Of a DNA stretch of 46,884 bases, positions 31,421 through 42,718 are shown piece by piece (the first letter of the stretch is position 1; each line of letters opens with the position of its first letter). The DNA lies in the NCBI GenBank assembly GCA_001179505.1, contig CDMY01000077.1, forward strand, positions 1,373 to 48,256, in the 5' to 3' direction. Below the pieces are notes generated by a model. The model had not been told where the DNA came from and made no database searches. It saw only the letters and a list, made by a program, of their open reading frames with translations. Source of the DNA: Vitrella brassicaformis (taxonomy: Eukaryota; Sar; Vitrellaceae). Position numbers and translations under genes: made by a program.

Positions 31421-33637
31421 GAAGGAAGGGCAACCGACATGACTCTGTCTGTGGCTCAGCCGGCTGACCGCATCGCTGATGGACATGGTGCGGGGGCCCT
31501 TGAAGATCAGCGAGTCGCTCAGAGGCGCCGCGGCTCGAACGATCTCAAACGCACTCTGAGTGCACGTAATCAATCAATCAGTCAATCAACGGCAGGCGGG
31601 CAGGAAGGCAACAGACAGACAGACACAGACGCCACACACAATAGGATGATATAATAGCATACGGCACGCATAGCATAATAGGACTGGACTACGTGCCGTG
31701 CCGTGCATGTGTGTTATGTTGTGCTCGTGGCGTGGCGTGGCGCACGTACCATGTTGGCCTTCTCGCCCATCTCGTCAAGCCGATACGGCCCCTCTCGACA
31801 GTAGGCCGGCCCCCACGGCGCGTCGAGGTGGACGGCAGCAAACTTGTGCTCCTCGGTGCCCGCCAGGTCAAAGAAGTCGCCCTGCTCGACACACACACGC
31901 TGCGCGACACCTACACACGTGCACAGGGAGGGAGGGAGGGAGGGAGAGACATGGATACATACATGCATGCATCCATCCATCCATCCACCCTTATTTCCCA
32001 TCAGCGTAGCGTGCAGGCAGGCGCACCCACCGTGGACTCTAGCATTGTGCTTGGCGTGTGCGACGTTGGTGTTGTTGATGTCGATCGCCCGCACGTCGAG
32101 GCCCGCCGCGGCCATCGATGCCGTCTGCCCGCCGACCCCGCAGAAGGCGGCCAAGACCCTCTGGCCGGGGAAGAAGCCATGGATGACCGACGAGATGGCG
32201 TCCGCGATATACTTGGGCATCAGAGACTTGCTGCACGCGCATGTACGTACATATGTGGTGGGTAGGTGGGTGGGTGGGGGTGGAAGGGTGGGTAGAACAG
32301 GGGACACACATCAACCAAACCAATCAATACACACACAGTGTACTTAGTTAGAGGGCAGAGGCTGCTCTGCTCTGCTCGGCCTTTCTTTCCCTCCCTGTGT
32401 GTCCTCACTCCCTCACTCACTGACTCACTCACCGCATGGCAGCGACGTACTTGACCTGCCTCCACAGCTTGCCCCATAGCCACTCGTTGGACGTCTGCAG
32501 ACAGCAGGCGCCAGAAGAGGACAGCCAAGAAAGAAAGACACAAACAAGAGAGAGAGAGAATGCATGTGCAGAGCATACATACACACATATAGGCATTGAT
32601 GCAACAAACATGGATGCGATCATGCATGTGTGTATTGATCAATCCATCCATCGAGTCAGTCAGTCATGATATACATTTTGTGTATGTCTCACTGACTCAC
32701 ATTGAAGTGCGGACACTCCCGGATGACGATAGCCACCCTGCACAGAACCTGGATGTCACGCGGCCGAGCCTGGTCCCTGGCCACCTCAGCTACGGGCGGC
32801 TGCACGACCGAGGGGTCATGCTTGACGGCTGGCGGGGTTGGCGAGGGGCTTTCCTTAAGCTTGGCCTCCTCCTCCTCCTCCTCCTCCTCGGCGTCGGACA
32901 CGTCTCGCTGCGTATTCATGGACGACGCAGAGATCATCTGAAGGAAGGGGGGATGAACCAACCAACCAACCAACCAGCCAAGGACATATATGCTGAACGA
33001 ACGGGTGGCTGATGCGATGCGCAGCGCATGTGTGTGAGTGTGACGTGATTGATAGGTAGGTACTACGTGGCCTGGCTTGCGTCCACCCCATGGAAGGCTC
33101 CTCCCTTGTATTTGAAATTTTTTAAAATTACTCCTTCGATTTTTTGAGGGGTTTGGGAGGTTTTAAAATGTAGATGGCTGGTTTGGAGGTGGCGAAGTGA
33201 AGAGGGTTTAAACGGGTTTTCAATGGCTAAAACAAGCCTCAAAAGCCTCAAAATAGCATTTCCTGCCCCCCCCCCCCCCCAAGGCCGGGACGAGAAGGAT
33301 CGATCTGCACAAACCACACCGCATACACATATGCCATGAGTGCCCACTGTCAGGGTTCGAACTCCAGTTAGCGCCGTTAGTGGGGCTCGCGGTCAAGCTG
33401 GAAATAAAATTTCTCCTCGATTTTTTATTTATTTGCGTTGTTTTAAATATTTTCCGCCTATTTGACGGTTTTTACATATTTTTCGGCACATTTGGGACGT
33501 TTTAAAAGTTGCCCGATCAAGGGAGGAGGCTTCCACGGGGTGCCTGCGTCACGTACGTGGGTCGTCTCGCCGACGACCTGGGAGGTGCCACGCTGTGCCG
33601 CGAGAATGGCGCCGCCCATCGCCTCGTCCCGCTGAAC
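31271..33637 (-). CDS. TGS1: Trimethylguanosine synthase (snRNA/snoRNA cap hypermethylase)
   Basis: Exons in sense order: 33637-33557, 32937-32701, 32494-32433, 32230-32031, 31910-31750 and 31555 to the stop at 31271. All are joined by GT-AG introns in phase. TGS1 converts m7G caps of snRNAs and snoRNAs to trimethylguanosine with S-adenosylmethionine. Class I methyltransferase motifs are clear: motif I VLAAFCGVGGQTASMA, motif II VRAIDIN, HAKHNARVHGVAQRV, then QGDFFDL and motif IV DAPWGPAY (usual form PPWGGP; the cap-stacking Trp is kept). The last exon has LIFKGPRTMS, the counterpart of the family's 'vvyflPRn'. Upstream is an acidic Glu-rich linker (32870-32890). The first exon is probably not the true start; ATG 33619 is possible. 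The extreme C-terminus runs into a dispersed repeat. The first intron holds an inverted-repeat element. Confidence 0.85.
33064..33560. mobile_element. Non-autonomous inverted-repeat element (MITE/introner-like) in the first TGS1 intron
   Basis: The ends at 33071-33125 and 33553-33500 are imperfect inverted repeats. They share ccccatggaag/ccccgtggaag, then cctcccttg and an AT-rich tttaaaa block. They are flanked by a 7-bp direct repeat tacgtgg (33064-33070 and 33554-33560), a likely target-site duplication. The inside is AT-rich, unlike its surroundings, with a poly-C run near 33266-33281 and no coding capacity. The splice donor of the first TGS1 intron (CAC|GTACGT, exon edge at 33557) lies within the right-hand duplication. 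Superfamily unknown. Confidence 0.6.
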
Positions 33638-33832
33638 CTGACAATAGAGAGATTAATCCATTCATTCATCGATGGATGCATCGATGGATGAATGAGTCCT
33701 TGTTGTGTGCTTTCATTAAGCTTGGCCCTGTTTGGCGTGCCCAAACCCCCCGACCTTGACCTCAGGTCTGCATAAAAGGTAGACACATCACACAGACACA
33801 CACACACATATACAAACACAGGATTCATTCAT

Positions 33833-34544
33833 CAGTGGGTTGGCTGTGGGGCCTTCAGGTCCATCTCCCTTCGGTCCGGACTCCCGCGGTTGCAATGGTT
33901 GCTATGATCGCGGAGGCCGCGTTTCCTGTCATACCCCAACAATTTGCAATGCATGCGCTTCATATTGCGCATGCCTCTGACCTTCTTGAAGCGCCGTGTT
34001 GGTGGCGTTTCCATTCCTTCAAAAGCAGCAGCTGGAGGCTGTTGCGGTGCGGAACGGTCCTGCAAAGCCAATGCACACAGCCATCATTGCAAACAATACT
34101 CTTCACCCTCAGTTGACCTGAAGCAGCACACCAGGAGGAAGAGCGGCCGCGGGCAGGGCAATGACGCCAGCCCACATGCCGTCTCGCCGTCTCGCTTTTC
34201 TCGCCACTTTTTTTGTCTCACCAGGCGAATCAGTTGCAGATGGGAACGCGTTCGTGGTGGTGTGATCTGGGCGCAGGCATCCACAGCCAGCTTGCCCTGA
34301 CGATTGGTGCGCCCCAAGAGCCCAAATGCAGTTTTGTCCGCTTACTATTGATGGCCACTGCAGGGGAGTTGAGAAGCCCTTCGAACATCATCAGGCGCTT
34401 CTCGTACTCTAGCAACAACTTGTCCTTGTCCGCAAGCCACCCCGCCAGCAGGTCATCCTTCTCGAATGAATCCTTCTCTGCATTCCGCCCCTCGCCGGTG
34501 CCGTCCTCGCCATCGTCCCGTCGATGTGAACCCCGGCGCACCAT
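33833..34544 (-). CDS. Small basic protein, unrecognised
   Basis: ATG 34544 opens MVRRGSHRRDDGEDG. A charged helical segment follows (KDSFEKDDLLAGWLADKDKLLLEYEKRL), then a middle exon (GKLAVDACAQITPPRTRSH) ending at GTGAGAC, and a last exon after TTTGCAG that is strongly basic (RRFKKVRGMRNMKRMHCKLLGYDRKRG) with stop at 33833. The total is about 170 residues. The basic tail suggests nucleic-acid binding or nuclear or nucleolar location, which is inference only. A further 5' exon with ATG near 34633 (MAASAIRLFPCAEST) is possible. No family was recognised. Confidence 0.5.
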
Positions 34545-34639
34545 TTCACATCAACCTGAGTCGTTGCCGCCGCCCCGTGGTTGTGTCGTGCTCTCAGCAC
34601 AAGGGAAAAGGCGGATGGCCGAAGCAGCCATCTGAGGAA

Positions 34640-35038
34640 TTTCAAAGGCGGCAGGAGGGGAAACCTGGGATGGAGCAGACGAAGCAGCTGCCAGGAGGAG
34701 GCGATGCCCAATCGCTGAAGAGCTGGAAGGCCTGGAAGGAAAAGAAAATCCGCAACAACGAAGCGCGGAAAAGGTGCGAAAACCAGCCGTCTCGGATTCT
34801 CGCCGTCTCGCTTTGAATTCTCTCGCCAGTCTATTTTTCTTTTTTTCCACCCAAGAAAGCGCCCCGGCATGAGAGAAACACGTCTGCATGCACGCAATGG
34901 AATGGCCACTCACGTTGAGTCACTACATTTGTCTCACTCACCGTACCAGGCCGACACACTGCGATTCGACTTACTTATATATGTACAGTCAAACATGGAG
35001 GTGCATAGAAACGGTCTTTCCTATGAGCGTGTCTGCCT
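34640..35038. other. Intergenic, between two minus-strand genes
   Basis: Some open frames exist, but none has consistent splice signals. A T-rich tract lies near 34830-34845. Confidence 0.3.
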
Positions 35039-36850
35039 TCACAGCCCTATGGGCGTCACTTGCTGCTGAACCTCCTGCTGCTGCCGCACCGCTGCCAGCG
35101 CCAGCCATGACGGCACTGTTAGGAGCTTGCGAAGCCACTGCACCAGCCGCGCCATGCCTAGCGATACAATCACATCCTGACGCTTTAACCAGCTGATGCG
35201 CACACACATACAAAGATATATATGCCAACAGAAGGTGCACCGGCCAGATGCGGTTTGCAATCACTGACCTGATGAATCTAGATATGGGTTGCCTGAGGGC
35301 CAGGAGGACCAGTGCTGTGCCACCAGCGAGGGCACTGAGCAGCCCCACCCACAGCCGAAGACATGGCGACGCACGCAAAGCGACCCACCACGACTAAGAA
35401 ACCACATCATGCACACACACACACACACACTCGCTCGTGTGATGCCTCCCATTGTATACCTACCCACACCTGCAAGTTGCGCCCGGCTGGCTTTGAGAAA
35501 GGTATCAGGGTCTTCTCTCCCGAACACTCATACATGCGCAGCTCCCTGACGTACCCGAGTTGTCTGAAGGTGAGCCGCATCCCTCTTAATGCCACACTCA
35601 CACGCACAGCCGCACCCACCAGCCGCCCCATCTGCTCACGGCTCAGCGCCGCTGATCCACCGTGGTTGTGGTGGGCGCTCTCGGCCAACGGCAGGAGCAG
35701 GCGCACCAGTGACGTGTGGACGATCGTGCGGGGCTGCAGGATGGGCGCTGGGGGCGAAGGGGGATGGTCGCGTTTGTTGCTTTGGTGTGAGTAGGTGAGG
35801 GCCAGGTCCCTTCGAAGGCGGTCGAGGTTGCCTTCGTTGACGTGCCACACGGCCAGCAAGGCGCCGGTGCGGGTCCACAATAGACGATCCAGCTCCAATT
35901 GCTAGAAAGCCAGGCGACGGACAATGCAAGGCTCGTCCATGCGCCGCACCCTCCCTGTGTGTCCTGCTGTGTACCAGTGGGCCAAAGGACTGCAGCAGCG
36001 TCTCGACTCTCGCCAGTTCCTCTCTCTCTTCTGCCTGTGTGACGGGTCTCGGTTCCTCGGGCGTGCCGGCGTTATAGATCGTCATGTGATAGTTCTGCGT
36101 ACACCACACACCCGCACACACATTCATTGTAGATGAACACCACGCCTACATCGAACCACCCACCCACCTGTGTTGGTGTGCACCACGCCATGCCCCCGCC
36201 GTCCGCTCTCACCCCCCCAGCCTCCAAGATCTCCTCGACCGCACTCCGCAGCGCCGCCGCCGAGCTGGCCTGGTCCGAGCTGTCCACAAACAGGGCAAAG
36301 TATCGCGTGCCGCCGGGGCATGTGTGGCCTCTGGGCTGGGGCGCCGATGCGCTGTCGAGTGTGAAGTTTTGCCGCTGAGAGAGGATGTCGTGGGTTGCCA
36401 GGTGGGACGGCTCGGTAAGGGGAAGAATTGCGTAGCGGCGCCGACGCAGCGAGTGGCCGATGGACAGCGGGAAGATGGCCGACAGATACTCCATGAGAAC
36501 CTGAGAGAGGACAAACAGCGAGGCATGACAATCATTGGGCATGATTGAATGAGTGCACTGGGTGGCTCACGCACATTGTTCCAGTGCACTCGCATCCGAG
36601 ACTGGCGCTCTGACGAGGATGATGAACGCATGGATGGATTGACGTCAGATCTACTCTCTTCCGAATTGAAGACAGATCTTGATAGAAGAGGGCCACACGA
36701 TGCAAGATCTGCTTGCGACTGTCCTGTTGTTCGATGAGTGTGGTTAGCGGAGGCGACGAGCGAACGATGGTCTTCGGTCCATGCAGCAGCGGTTTCAGGG
36801 AGCACCCTAGGTGGCCTGACGGCCAAGTCCCCTGTCGGTCTGTCCAACAT
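35039..36850 (-). CDS. Membrane-anchored protein, about 500 aa, unrecognised
   Basis: The exon chain is phase-consistent: 36850-36575 (MLDRPTGDLAVRPP..., Ser-rich, ending RVHWNN), 36500-36168 (VLMEYLSAIFPLSIGHSLRR...), about 36096-35975 (NYHMTIYNAGTPEEPRP...), about 35901-35481 (QLELDRLLWTRTGALLAVWH...), about 35400-35275 with one strong transmembrane helix (LLSALAGGTALVLLALR), and the last exon (WLKRQDVIVSLGMARLVQWL...) with stop at 35039. The soluble part is mixed alpha/beta. The C-terminus has one clear helix plus a second amphipathic or hydrophobic stretch, so it probably faces the cytosol with a C-terminal anchor. No domain was recognised. It is divergent to FARSA. Confidence 0.6.
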
Positions 36851-37137
36851 GAAACAGGCACCCTAACATGCAACCCGGACACGAAACACGCAGCACGCAG
36901 AGGGCAGATCCAGCAGACAGGAGGATATGCAATGCGCTGCGAACGACGGCCACATACAAGCAGGCACAGCGTCGACGCCACCCCAGCGCAGCTTGAAGGG
37001 GGTTGGGTTAGGACTCAAGGTTTCCGTCGACTGAAGCCGCCTGGAACGTCTGTGCCGTACTGCCCCGCTTAGCTGCTAAGAGGCCTCCTGGCAAGGCCTG
37101 CGCACATCTGTTATCAAGATCTGCCTGCGTTGGTTTA
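36851..37137. promoter_or_regulatory. Short divergent intergenic region, putative bidirectional promoter
   Basis: 287 bp separate the ATG of the minus-strand membrane-anchored gene (36850) from the ATG of FARSA (37138). No TATA box was evident. This is inference from spacing only. Confidence 0.4.
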
Positions 37138-39766
37138 ATGGATGCGGATCTGCGAAGCGTCGTTCTGGACCACCTCGAGCAGCGTGGTTCCATCGACGAC
37201 TCGGTGCAGCTGGCGAGCGAGCAGCAAGCATGCGACCACAACAAGCTGGTTGGCGCACTCAAGTCGCTGCAGGCGCTCGAGATGGTGGAAACCGAAGCCT
37301 TCGAGAAGAAGAGCTGGGTGCTCACTGAGGAGGCCGAGAGCTACGTCGCCAAGGGCACACCCGAGAAGCAGGTGTTCGACCATGTCAAGGCGGCGGGTGA
37401 CGAGGGCGTGACCCAGGCGGACCTGCAGGCCGCCCTGCGGGACGTGGCCAAGGTCGGCTTCGCCAAGGCCATGCAGAACAAGTGGGTGGTGCTCAACAAG
37501 GAGACCAAGAGGGCCACGGCCAACGTGGGGGACATCGAGGACGAGGGCAAGGAGCAGCTGCAGCTGGTGGCCAGATGGGGCGGCAACGCTGCTGACCTGG
37601 CCGCACACCTCGACGACAAGAAGCTGCAGGTGCACACACATCACACCACAGCTATGCACAGTGCACAGAATGGCCATGTGGGGCGGTGCGGGGCATGTGA
37701 GTGTCTGTGTTTGTGTGTGGCTTGTCCGTCAGGATCTTAAGAAACGGAAGTTGGTGTCACAGGCGTCTGTGACGGCCTATGCGGTTCGGAAAGGTCCTCA
37801 GTTTTCGACGACGATAGCCAAGAAGGAGGCCGACCTGACGCAGGAGATGATCCTCAAAGGCACATGGAACAACACGGGTACGCCACGCCCATGGACGGGA
37901 GATAATGGGTTGTGGGGTGGGTGTGAAGTCGGCAAATGCGATGGATGGATGGATGGATGTCCTCCTGTGTGTGTGTGTGTGTGTGTGTGCATCAGAGTTC
38001 AAAGAGTACAATTTCTTTGCTGCTGGGAAGGATTTGGGCGGCGGTCACCTGCACCCATTGCTCAAAGTGCGGGCGGAGTTCAGGCAAATACTGCTGCTCA
38101 TGGGATTCGAGGCAAGCCCACACACACACCCACACCACACACACGATTTGATGCGATTCGACGGACGCCGATTCACCCGCCCGCCGTCCATGTGTGAATG
38201 GTTTGGTGCAGGAGATGCCGACCAACAACTGGGTTGAGTCATCGTTTTGGAACTTCGATGCGCTCTTCCAGCCGCAGCAGCACCCTGCGAGAGACGCACA
38301 CGACACCTTCTTCCTCACAGTGAGCACATCACAACTGACACCACACACACACACACTCTCATGAATGGATGGATGGATGGATGGATGACGACCGACCACT
38401 GCTGATCCCCCCCCCTCTCTCCTTCCCTGTGCGTGCGTGTCAGCATCCCCAATCTGCGGACCGTTCGAAGATTGACGGCAGCTATTTTGAGAGCGTCAAG
38501 AGGATGCACGAAGAGGGCGGTGAGGGGTCCATCGGATGGCGATATGAATGGTCGGTGGGCATCAATCACACCACACACATATATATGTGGGAGGGGACCG
38601 ACAGTCGGCCGTTCCGTTGGATGTGGTGTTGTGTGATGGCGTGCGTCAGGTCAGAGGAGGAGAGCCTGAAGAACGTGCTGCGCACACACACGACGGCCGT
38701 GTCGAGCCAAATGCTGTATCGGCTGGGGCAGCAGTACCAGAAGGTATGGCCAAGAGTGAGACAGACTGTCTACACCTGTCTGGCTGTCTGGCTGCATGAG
38801 CTGTGTGGCTGTGTGCGTGCGTGTGTGTGCAGGACCGCGTGTTCACTCCCAAGAAGTACTTTTCGATCGACCGTGTGTTCCGCAACGAGACGCTCGACGC
38901 GACACACCTGGCCGAGTTCCACCAGGTAGGTACACACGCACACACACAGAGAGAGAGAGCAGGTGGAGATGGAGGGGCTGGCTCACGGACGGATCGGTGT
39001 TGTGTTGTGTCGTTGGGCGCGGCGCTGTGTGTGGTTCATTCAGGTGGAGGGTGTGGTGGCCGACAAAAACCTGAACCTGGGCCACCTGATCGGCATCTTC
39101 AAGGAGTTCTTCAGACGGATAGGAATCACAAACCTCAGGTAAGTAACTGAAGCAGAGCAGGGCGCGGTGCAGAAACAAACACCGCTGGGTCCTCGTGCAT
39201 TCCCTCGCCCATTGTCCGTGTGTCGTGTCCGTGTGTGTGTGTGTGTGTTTATAGGTTCAAGCCAGCGTACAATCCCTACACCGAGCCGTCGATGGAGATC
39301 TTCGGATTCCACCCGCTGCTCAACAAGTGAGTGATGACCGTGATGAGATGACCACCTCCTCCCCCACACACATGCACTGCACTGCACACGCACGCGCGCA
39401 CAAGTCAGTCCGGGAGGGACATGTGTGTGTGTGTGGTGTCTGTGTTGGTCTGTCTAATCAGGTGGGTCGAGGTGGGCAATTCGGGCATCTTCCGGCCCGA
39501 GATGCTGCTGCCCATGGGCCTGCCGCCCGATGTGCAGGTCATTGCATGGGGACTCAGCCTCGAGAGGTACAAGAACCTCACAAATGCAATGCCCCGCACG
39601 TGTGTATGCGTGTGTATGTGTGTGGTCACTTCCTTGGTGCCTCAGGCCTACGATGATTCAGTACAACGTGGCCAACATCCGGGATTTGTTTGGCCATAAG
39701 GTCGACCTTGCGAAGCTGAAGACCAACCCCGTCTGCTGGCTGGGCAACTCACAAGAACAGACATAG
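37138..39766 (+). CDS. FARSA: Cytosolic phenylalanine-tRNA ligase, alpha subunit
   Basis: It charges tRNA-Phe as the alpha part of the (alpha-beta)2 enzyme in the cytosol. About eleven exons: 37138-37629 (winged-helix N-terminal domains, [17 protein letters not shown]...), then exons beginning at about 37733, 37996, 38212, 38444, 38650, 38833, 39042, 39245, 39462 and 39645, with stop at 39766. Class II synthetase motifs are plain: [22 protein letters not shown] (motif 1 region), [36 protein letters not shown] (motif 2), and [15 protein letters not shown] with AWGLSLER (motif 3). The total of about 515 residues matches the family (about 500). Conservation pins the exon-3 donor to GC (TTCGAG|GCAAGC at 38111), a sure GC-AG intron. 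Introns are GT/CA-rich. Confidence 0.95.
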
Positions 39767-40179
39767 CCACACGCCAAGCCCATCCAAGCCAGCCGAGAGA
39801 GAGGCGATGTTTATCAACACTGCAAATGCTGTCAGTGGAGAGAGACGGACGGTTGACAATGTTCATGTGGTTCCCCGGGCGGAATGGATGGACAGATCTC
39901 CCAGATGCCTAAAGCGGCAGCATAGGCATAGGCATGCGCACGGCCTGTCCAGCTGTATTCCCGTTTGCTGGGAGTGCCTTGACCGAATTAAAGCTCACGG
40001 GAGAAAGAAGAGCAAATGGAGTCCACGCCATCAGGTTCAGGGTTTAGAGGACTAGGGTGCTCCCAGAAACCGCTGCTGCGAGAAAGAAGAGCAAAAGGCG
40101 AGGAGCTCCGTGCGCGGAAGAGCCTGACGACGTTCATCCGTTGATAGAAGCGGCGACTTGCCACCTGACAGCCTGCTGT
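39767..40179. other. Intergenic between FARSA and SNRPC
   Basis: Contains a 16-bp direct repeat (gagaaagaagagcaaa, near 40002 and 40080). No gene was seen. It probably holds the FARSA 3' UTR and the SNRPC promoter. Confidence 0.4.
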
Positions 40180-41090
40180 ATGCCGAAGTATTACTGCGAG
40201 TACTGCGGTAAGCAGCACGCAGCACTGACTGACTGGAGGAGAGGGAGAAGACGACAACAACACGCCAGCACCGCCTCATTGATTGCCTCATTCACTTCAC
40301 GCGTGTCTGTCTGTCTGTCTGTCTCTTGTATGTCTGTGTGTCACACAGACATCTACCTGACGCACAGCTCTCCTGCCGGGCGTCGTCAGCATGCCAACGG
40401 CAGAAGGCACATCAACAACAAGATAGAATACTACAACAGTCAGCCGAAGCCACACCACACACGCGCGCAGCGCACAGAGGGAGGGATATGGGACAGACTG
40501 TCTCCAGACATTGGTGGTCAAGTCAATCTGTGTGGCGTGTGTTCATCAGATCTGATGCGTGAGAAGGGTTTGGCTCCGCCCGCATACGCCGCCCTCACTG
40601 GCCGTGAGTGGCGAGGCACTGTCCAGAACAGATGGTGCATGTAACATTCACGTCATTCGCTCTCCTGTGGGGTGTGTGGCGTGTGTCTGATGCAGCGATG
40701 AATCCGGCAGCGGCGTTTGGTCGTGGGATGCCGATGATCCTCCGACCTGGCATGAGGCCACCGACCATGCCCAGTAAGCACAGCACAGCACAAGAGTGAT
40801 TCGATTCACCCTCCCTCCCTCTCTGTTGGTTGGTGTGTGCTGACCTGACACCTCACCTCCTGGCCTGGCTTGCGTTGTTGTGCTTGATCGACCAGTGGCC
40901 CCGGGGATGCCTGGCAGACCCATGTTCTCGGTGAGTGAGATAGATGAGAACCCGACACTCATGTTTGTTTCGTTATCAGAGAGAGTTCACACTGTCGTGT
41001 GGTGTCGTGTGGTGTCGTGTGTGTGGTTCATTCATTCAGAACATGTCCCTCCGCAACCCCCAATCGTACATGGGCCGACCAAGGGGATGA
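40180..41090 (+). CDS. SNRPC: U1 small nuclear ribonucleoprotein C
   Basis: Part of the U1 snRNP, where it steadies pairing of U1 with the 5' splice site. Six phase-consistent exons: 40180-40207, 40349-40438, 40550-40603, 40696-40773, 40896-40930 and 41040-41090, giving 111 residues. The N-terminus is the diagnostic matrin-type C2H2 zinc finger ([17 protein letters not shown]...[18 protein letters not shown]), with both Cys and both His kept. The intron after codon 9 falls right after the second Cys. The C-terminus is the usual Pro/Met/Gly-rich tail ([24 protein letters not shown]), shorter than in animals (about 159 aa). All introns are GT-AG. Identification is firm. Confidence 0.95.
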
Positions 41091-41612
41091 CAGAGATGAC
41101 AGACAAGACGATGACAGAGAGACGGCACGCACGCCACACAGACTGCAGCTAGCTATTAATAGGCTGAGGCTGGACAGACAGACAGACAGACTGGTTACTT
41201 TTCCTTCCTGTGCTGTCTGTCGCGTGACATGCTGCCAGCCACACCACACTGTTGGGTCGATGCGGGCCACTTTCGTCCATGCGCTGATGACGGACACTCT
41301 GTACAGCCGATCCCTCCCAGGTCACTCATAATACTGATTGTCATGCCAGTCAGTGTCAGTCAATTCATTCGTCAGCCGGTGGTTGGAACGAAGAGCTGTG
41401 AGCAAAAAGGCCACACACACACACACACATCCCCGCCCATGCCACCAAGCCCCACCCATGCCACCAAGTAAGTGTACACAGCGGCCAAATGTATAGCCTC
41501 ACTGAAAAACATGCAGTCACGGGAGCAGCGGTGTCACGCAGCCAGACCATCGTCATCAACACTGAGCAAAATGCGATCAGGCATTGGCTCTCGCTGTGTC
41601 CCATCCATCCAT
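41091..41612. other. Convergent intergenic region
   Basis: Lies between the 3' ends of SNRPC (plus) and the FUN14 gene (minus). It has (gaca)n near 41172-41190 and (ca)n near 41412-41426. No gene was seen. Confidence 0.4.
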
Positions 41613-42565
41613 CTATTTCCCCCGCATGCCCAGCCAGAAACCAGTTCCGAAACCCGCCGCACCTGAGAGGCAGAACGAAGGACGACGCGAGAAGGCATCA
41701 AGACAAGCAGACAGATGCTGTTGGTTGGTCTCTGTTGGTTGCAGTCAGTGCATCCATCCGTACTTGGTAGGCCAAACATGAGGAACTTCTGCAGCTTGAT
41801 CGCACCAATCTGGAAGTCTGAAGCAGCCAATCCAAGAGAGGGCGCAGATGGGTCAGTCAGTCGTGGCTTGGCGGCTGTTTACGGGGCGGGGCAGTCGGTG
41901 GTGTGGTGTGGTGTGGCCTGCCTACCTTACCTTACCTTTGTGTGTGATTTGTCCGTCTTTGTCAAGGTCCAGGACGTCCGTCACGTCCTTCTCTATCTTG
42001 GGCCAGTTTATCGATATGTAACCCTTGTACGCCTGAGCCATCCATCGCATGCCCACAGAATGAGTGACAGCCGTGGCTGTGTGTGTTGTGCTCACGAGTG
42101 TCTGCAGCGATATGTAGCCCAGCCCGGCCATCGTGACCGCCACGCGGAAGGCCTGGCGGATGGCGAAACCAGACACGAAACCAAAGATGGCTCCTGTTGA
42201 GAACTGCACACACACACACACGACAACAAGGATGAAAACGAGCAGTGAAGTGCGTTGCATGCGTCGGTCCTCCTCTCCTCTCCCGCCAGTCCCATGGATT
42301 TCATCACTGATACGTTTGGTCACCTGACCTTGTCACTTCCGAGCACGGGGTCTCCCCAGACCCTGCCATTCAGCTTGAGCCAATCATCCACCGTCTTGAC
42401 GCCCTTGAGACCATCGCCGTAGTCCTGGAACCGCTGGCCGAGCTTCGACGGGTCAAAGGCAGACAAGAAACTCTCGCTGGAGAGGCTCTCTTCGGGCGTT
42501 GGCGGTGGCGAAGGCGTCGAAGGCGTCGCTGTGGCGGAGTCCGCCTTGCCGCCCATCTTTGCCAT
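41613..42565 (-). CDS. FUN14 domain protein (FUNDC1-like)
   Basis: Five exons: 42565-42337, 42193-42096, 42032-41936, 41817-41764 and 41662-41613, giving 175 residues with all phases matching. After a Ser/Pro-rich N-terminus comes the FUN14 domain: GFVSGFAIRQAFRVAV (Gly-rich membrane helix), then MAGLGYISLQTL, a loop GYISINWPKIEKDV, an acidic DLDKDGQIT segment, and a Gly-rich last helix ending GFGTGFWLGMRGK. Members sit in mitochondrial (or plastid) outer membranes, and animal FUNDC1 is a mitophagy receptor. No clear YxxL/I LC3-binding motif is visible in the N-terminus, so an autophagy role is not supported here. It shares its 5' region with the divergent gene at 42719. Confidence 0.85.
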
Positions 42566-42718
42566 TAATGCCGACTCAAAGGGTATCGTTAGGGCTCAGG
42601 GTTTCTACGAAACACGACTTGGGTTGGGAGCCGAATGGAGAAGCATGAGAGAAGCAGGTTACTATGCAGTGAAGGGAGGTTAAATAAATGAAATGCACCC
42701 AGCAGCCGACCAGTCGCC
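42566..42718. promoter_or_regulatory. Very short divergent intergenic region, putative bidirectional promoter
   Basis: 153 bp lie between the FUN14 start (42565) and the first possible start of the next gene (42719; the alternative start is at 42821). An A/T-rich taaataaatgaaatg block lies at 42680-42694. Inference from spacing. Confidence 0.4.

Noticed and set aside
37890-38440. Long minus-strand frames opposite FARSA
   Set aside because: They arise from GT/CA-rich introns and conserved plus-strand exons. The plus-strand protein is unmistakable.
33557-40180. Functional cluster of TGS1 and U1-C as a snRNP biogenesis locus
   Set aside because: The two genes are 6.5 kb apart, on opposite strands, with unrelated genes between them. 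Chance proximity is the simpler view.
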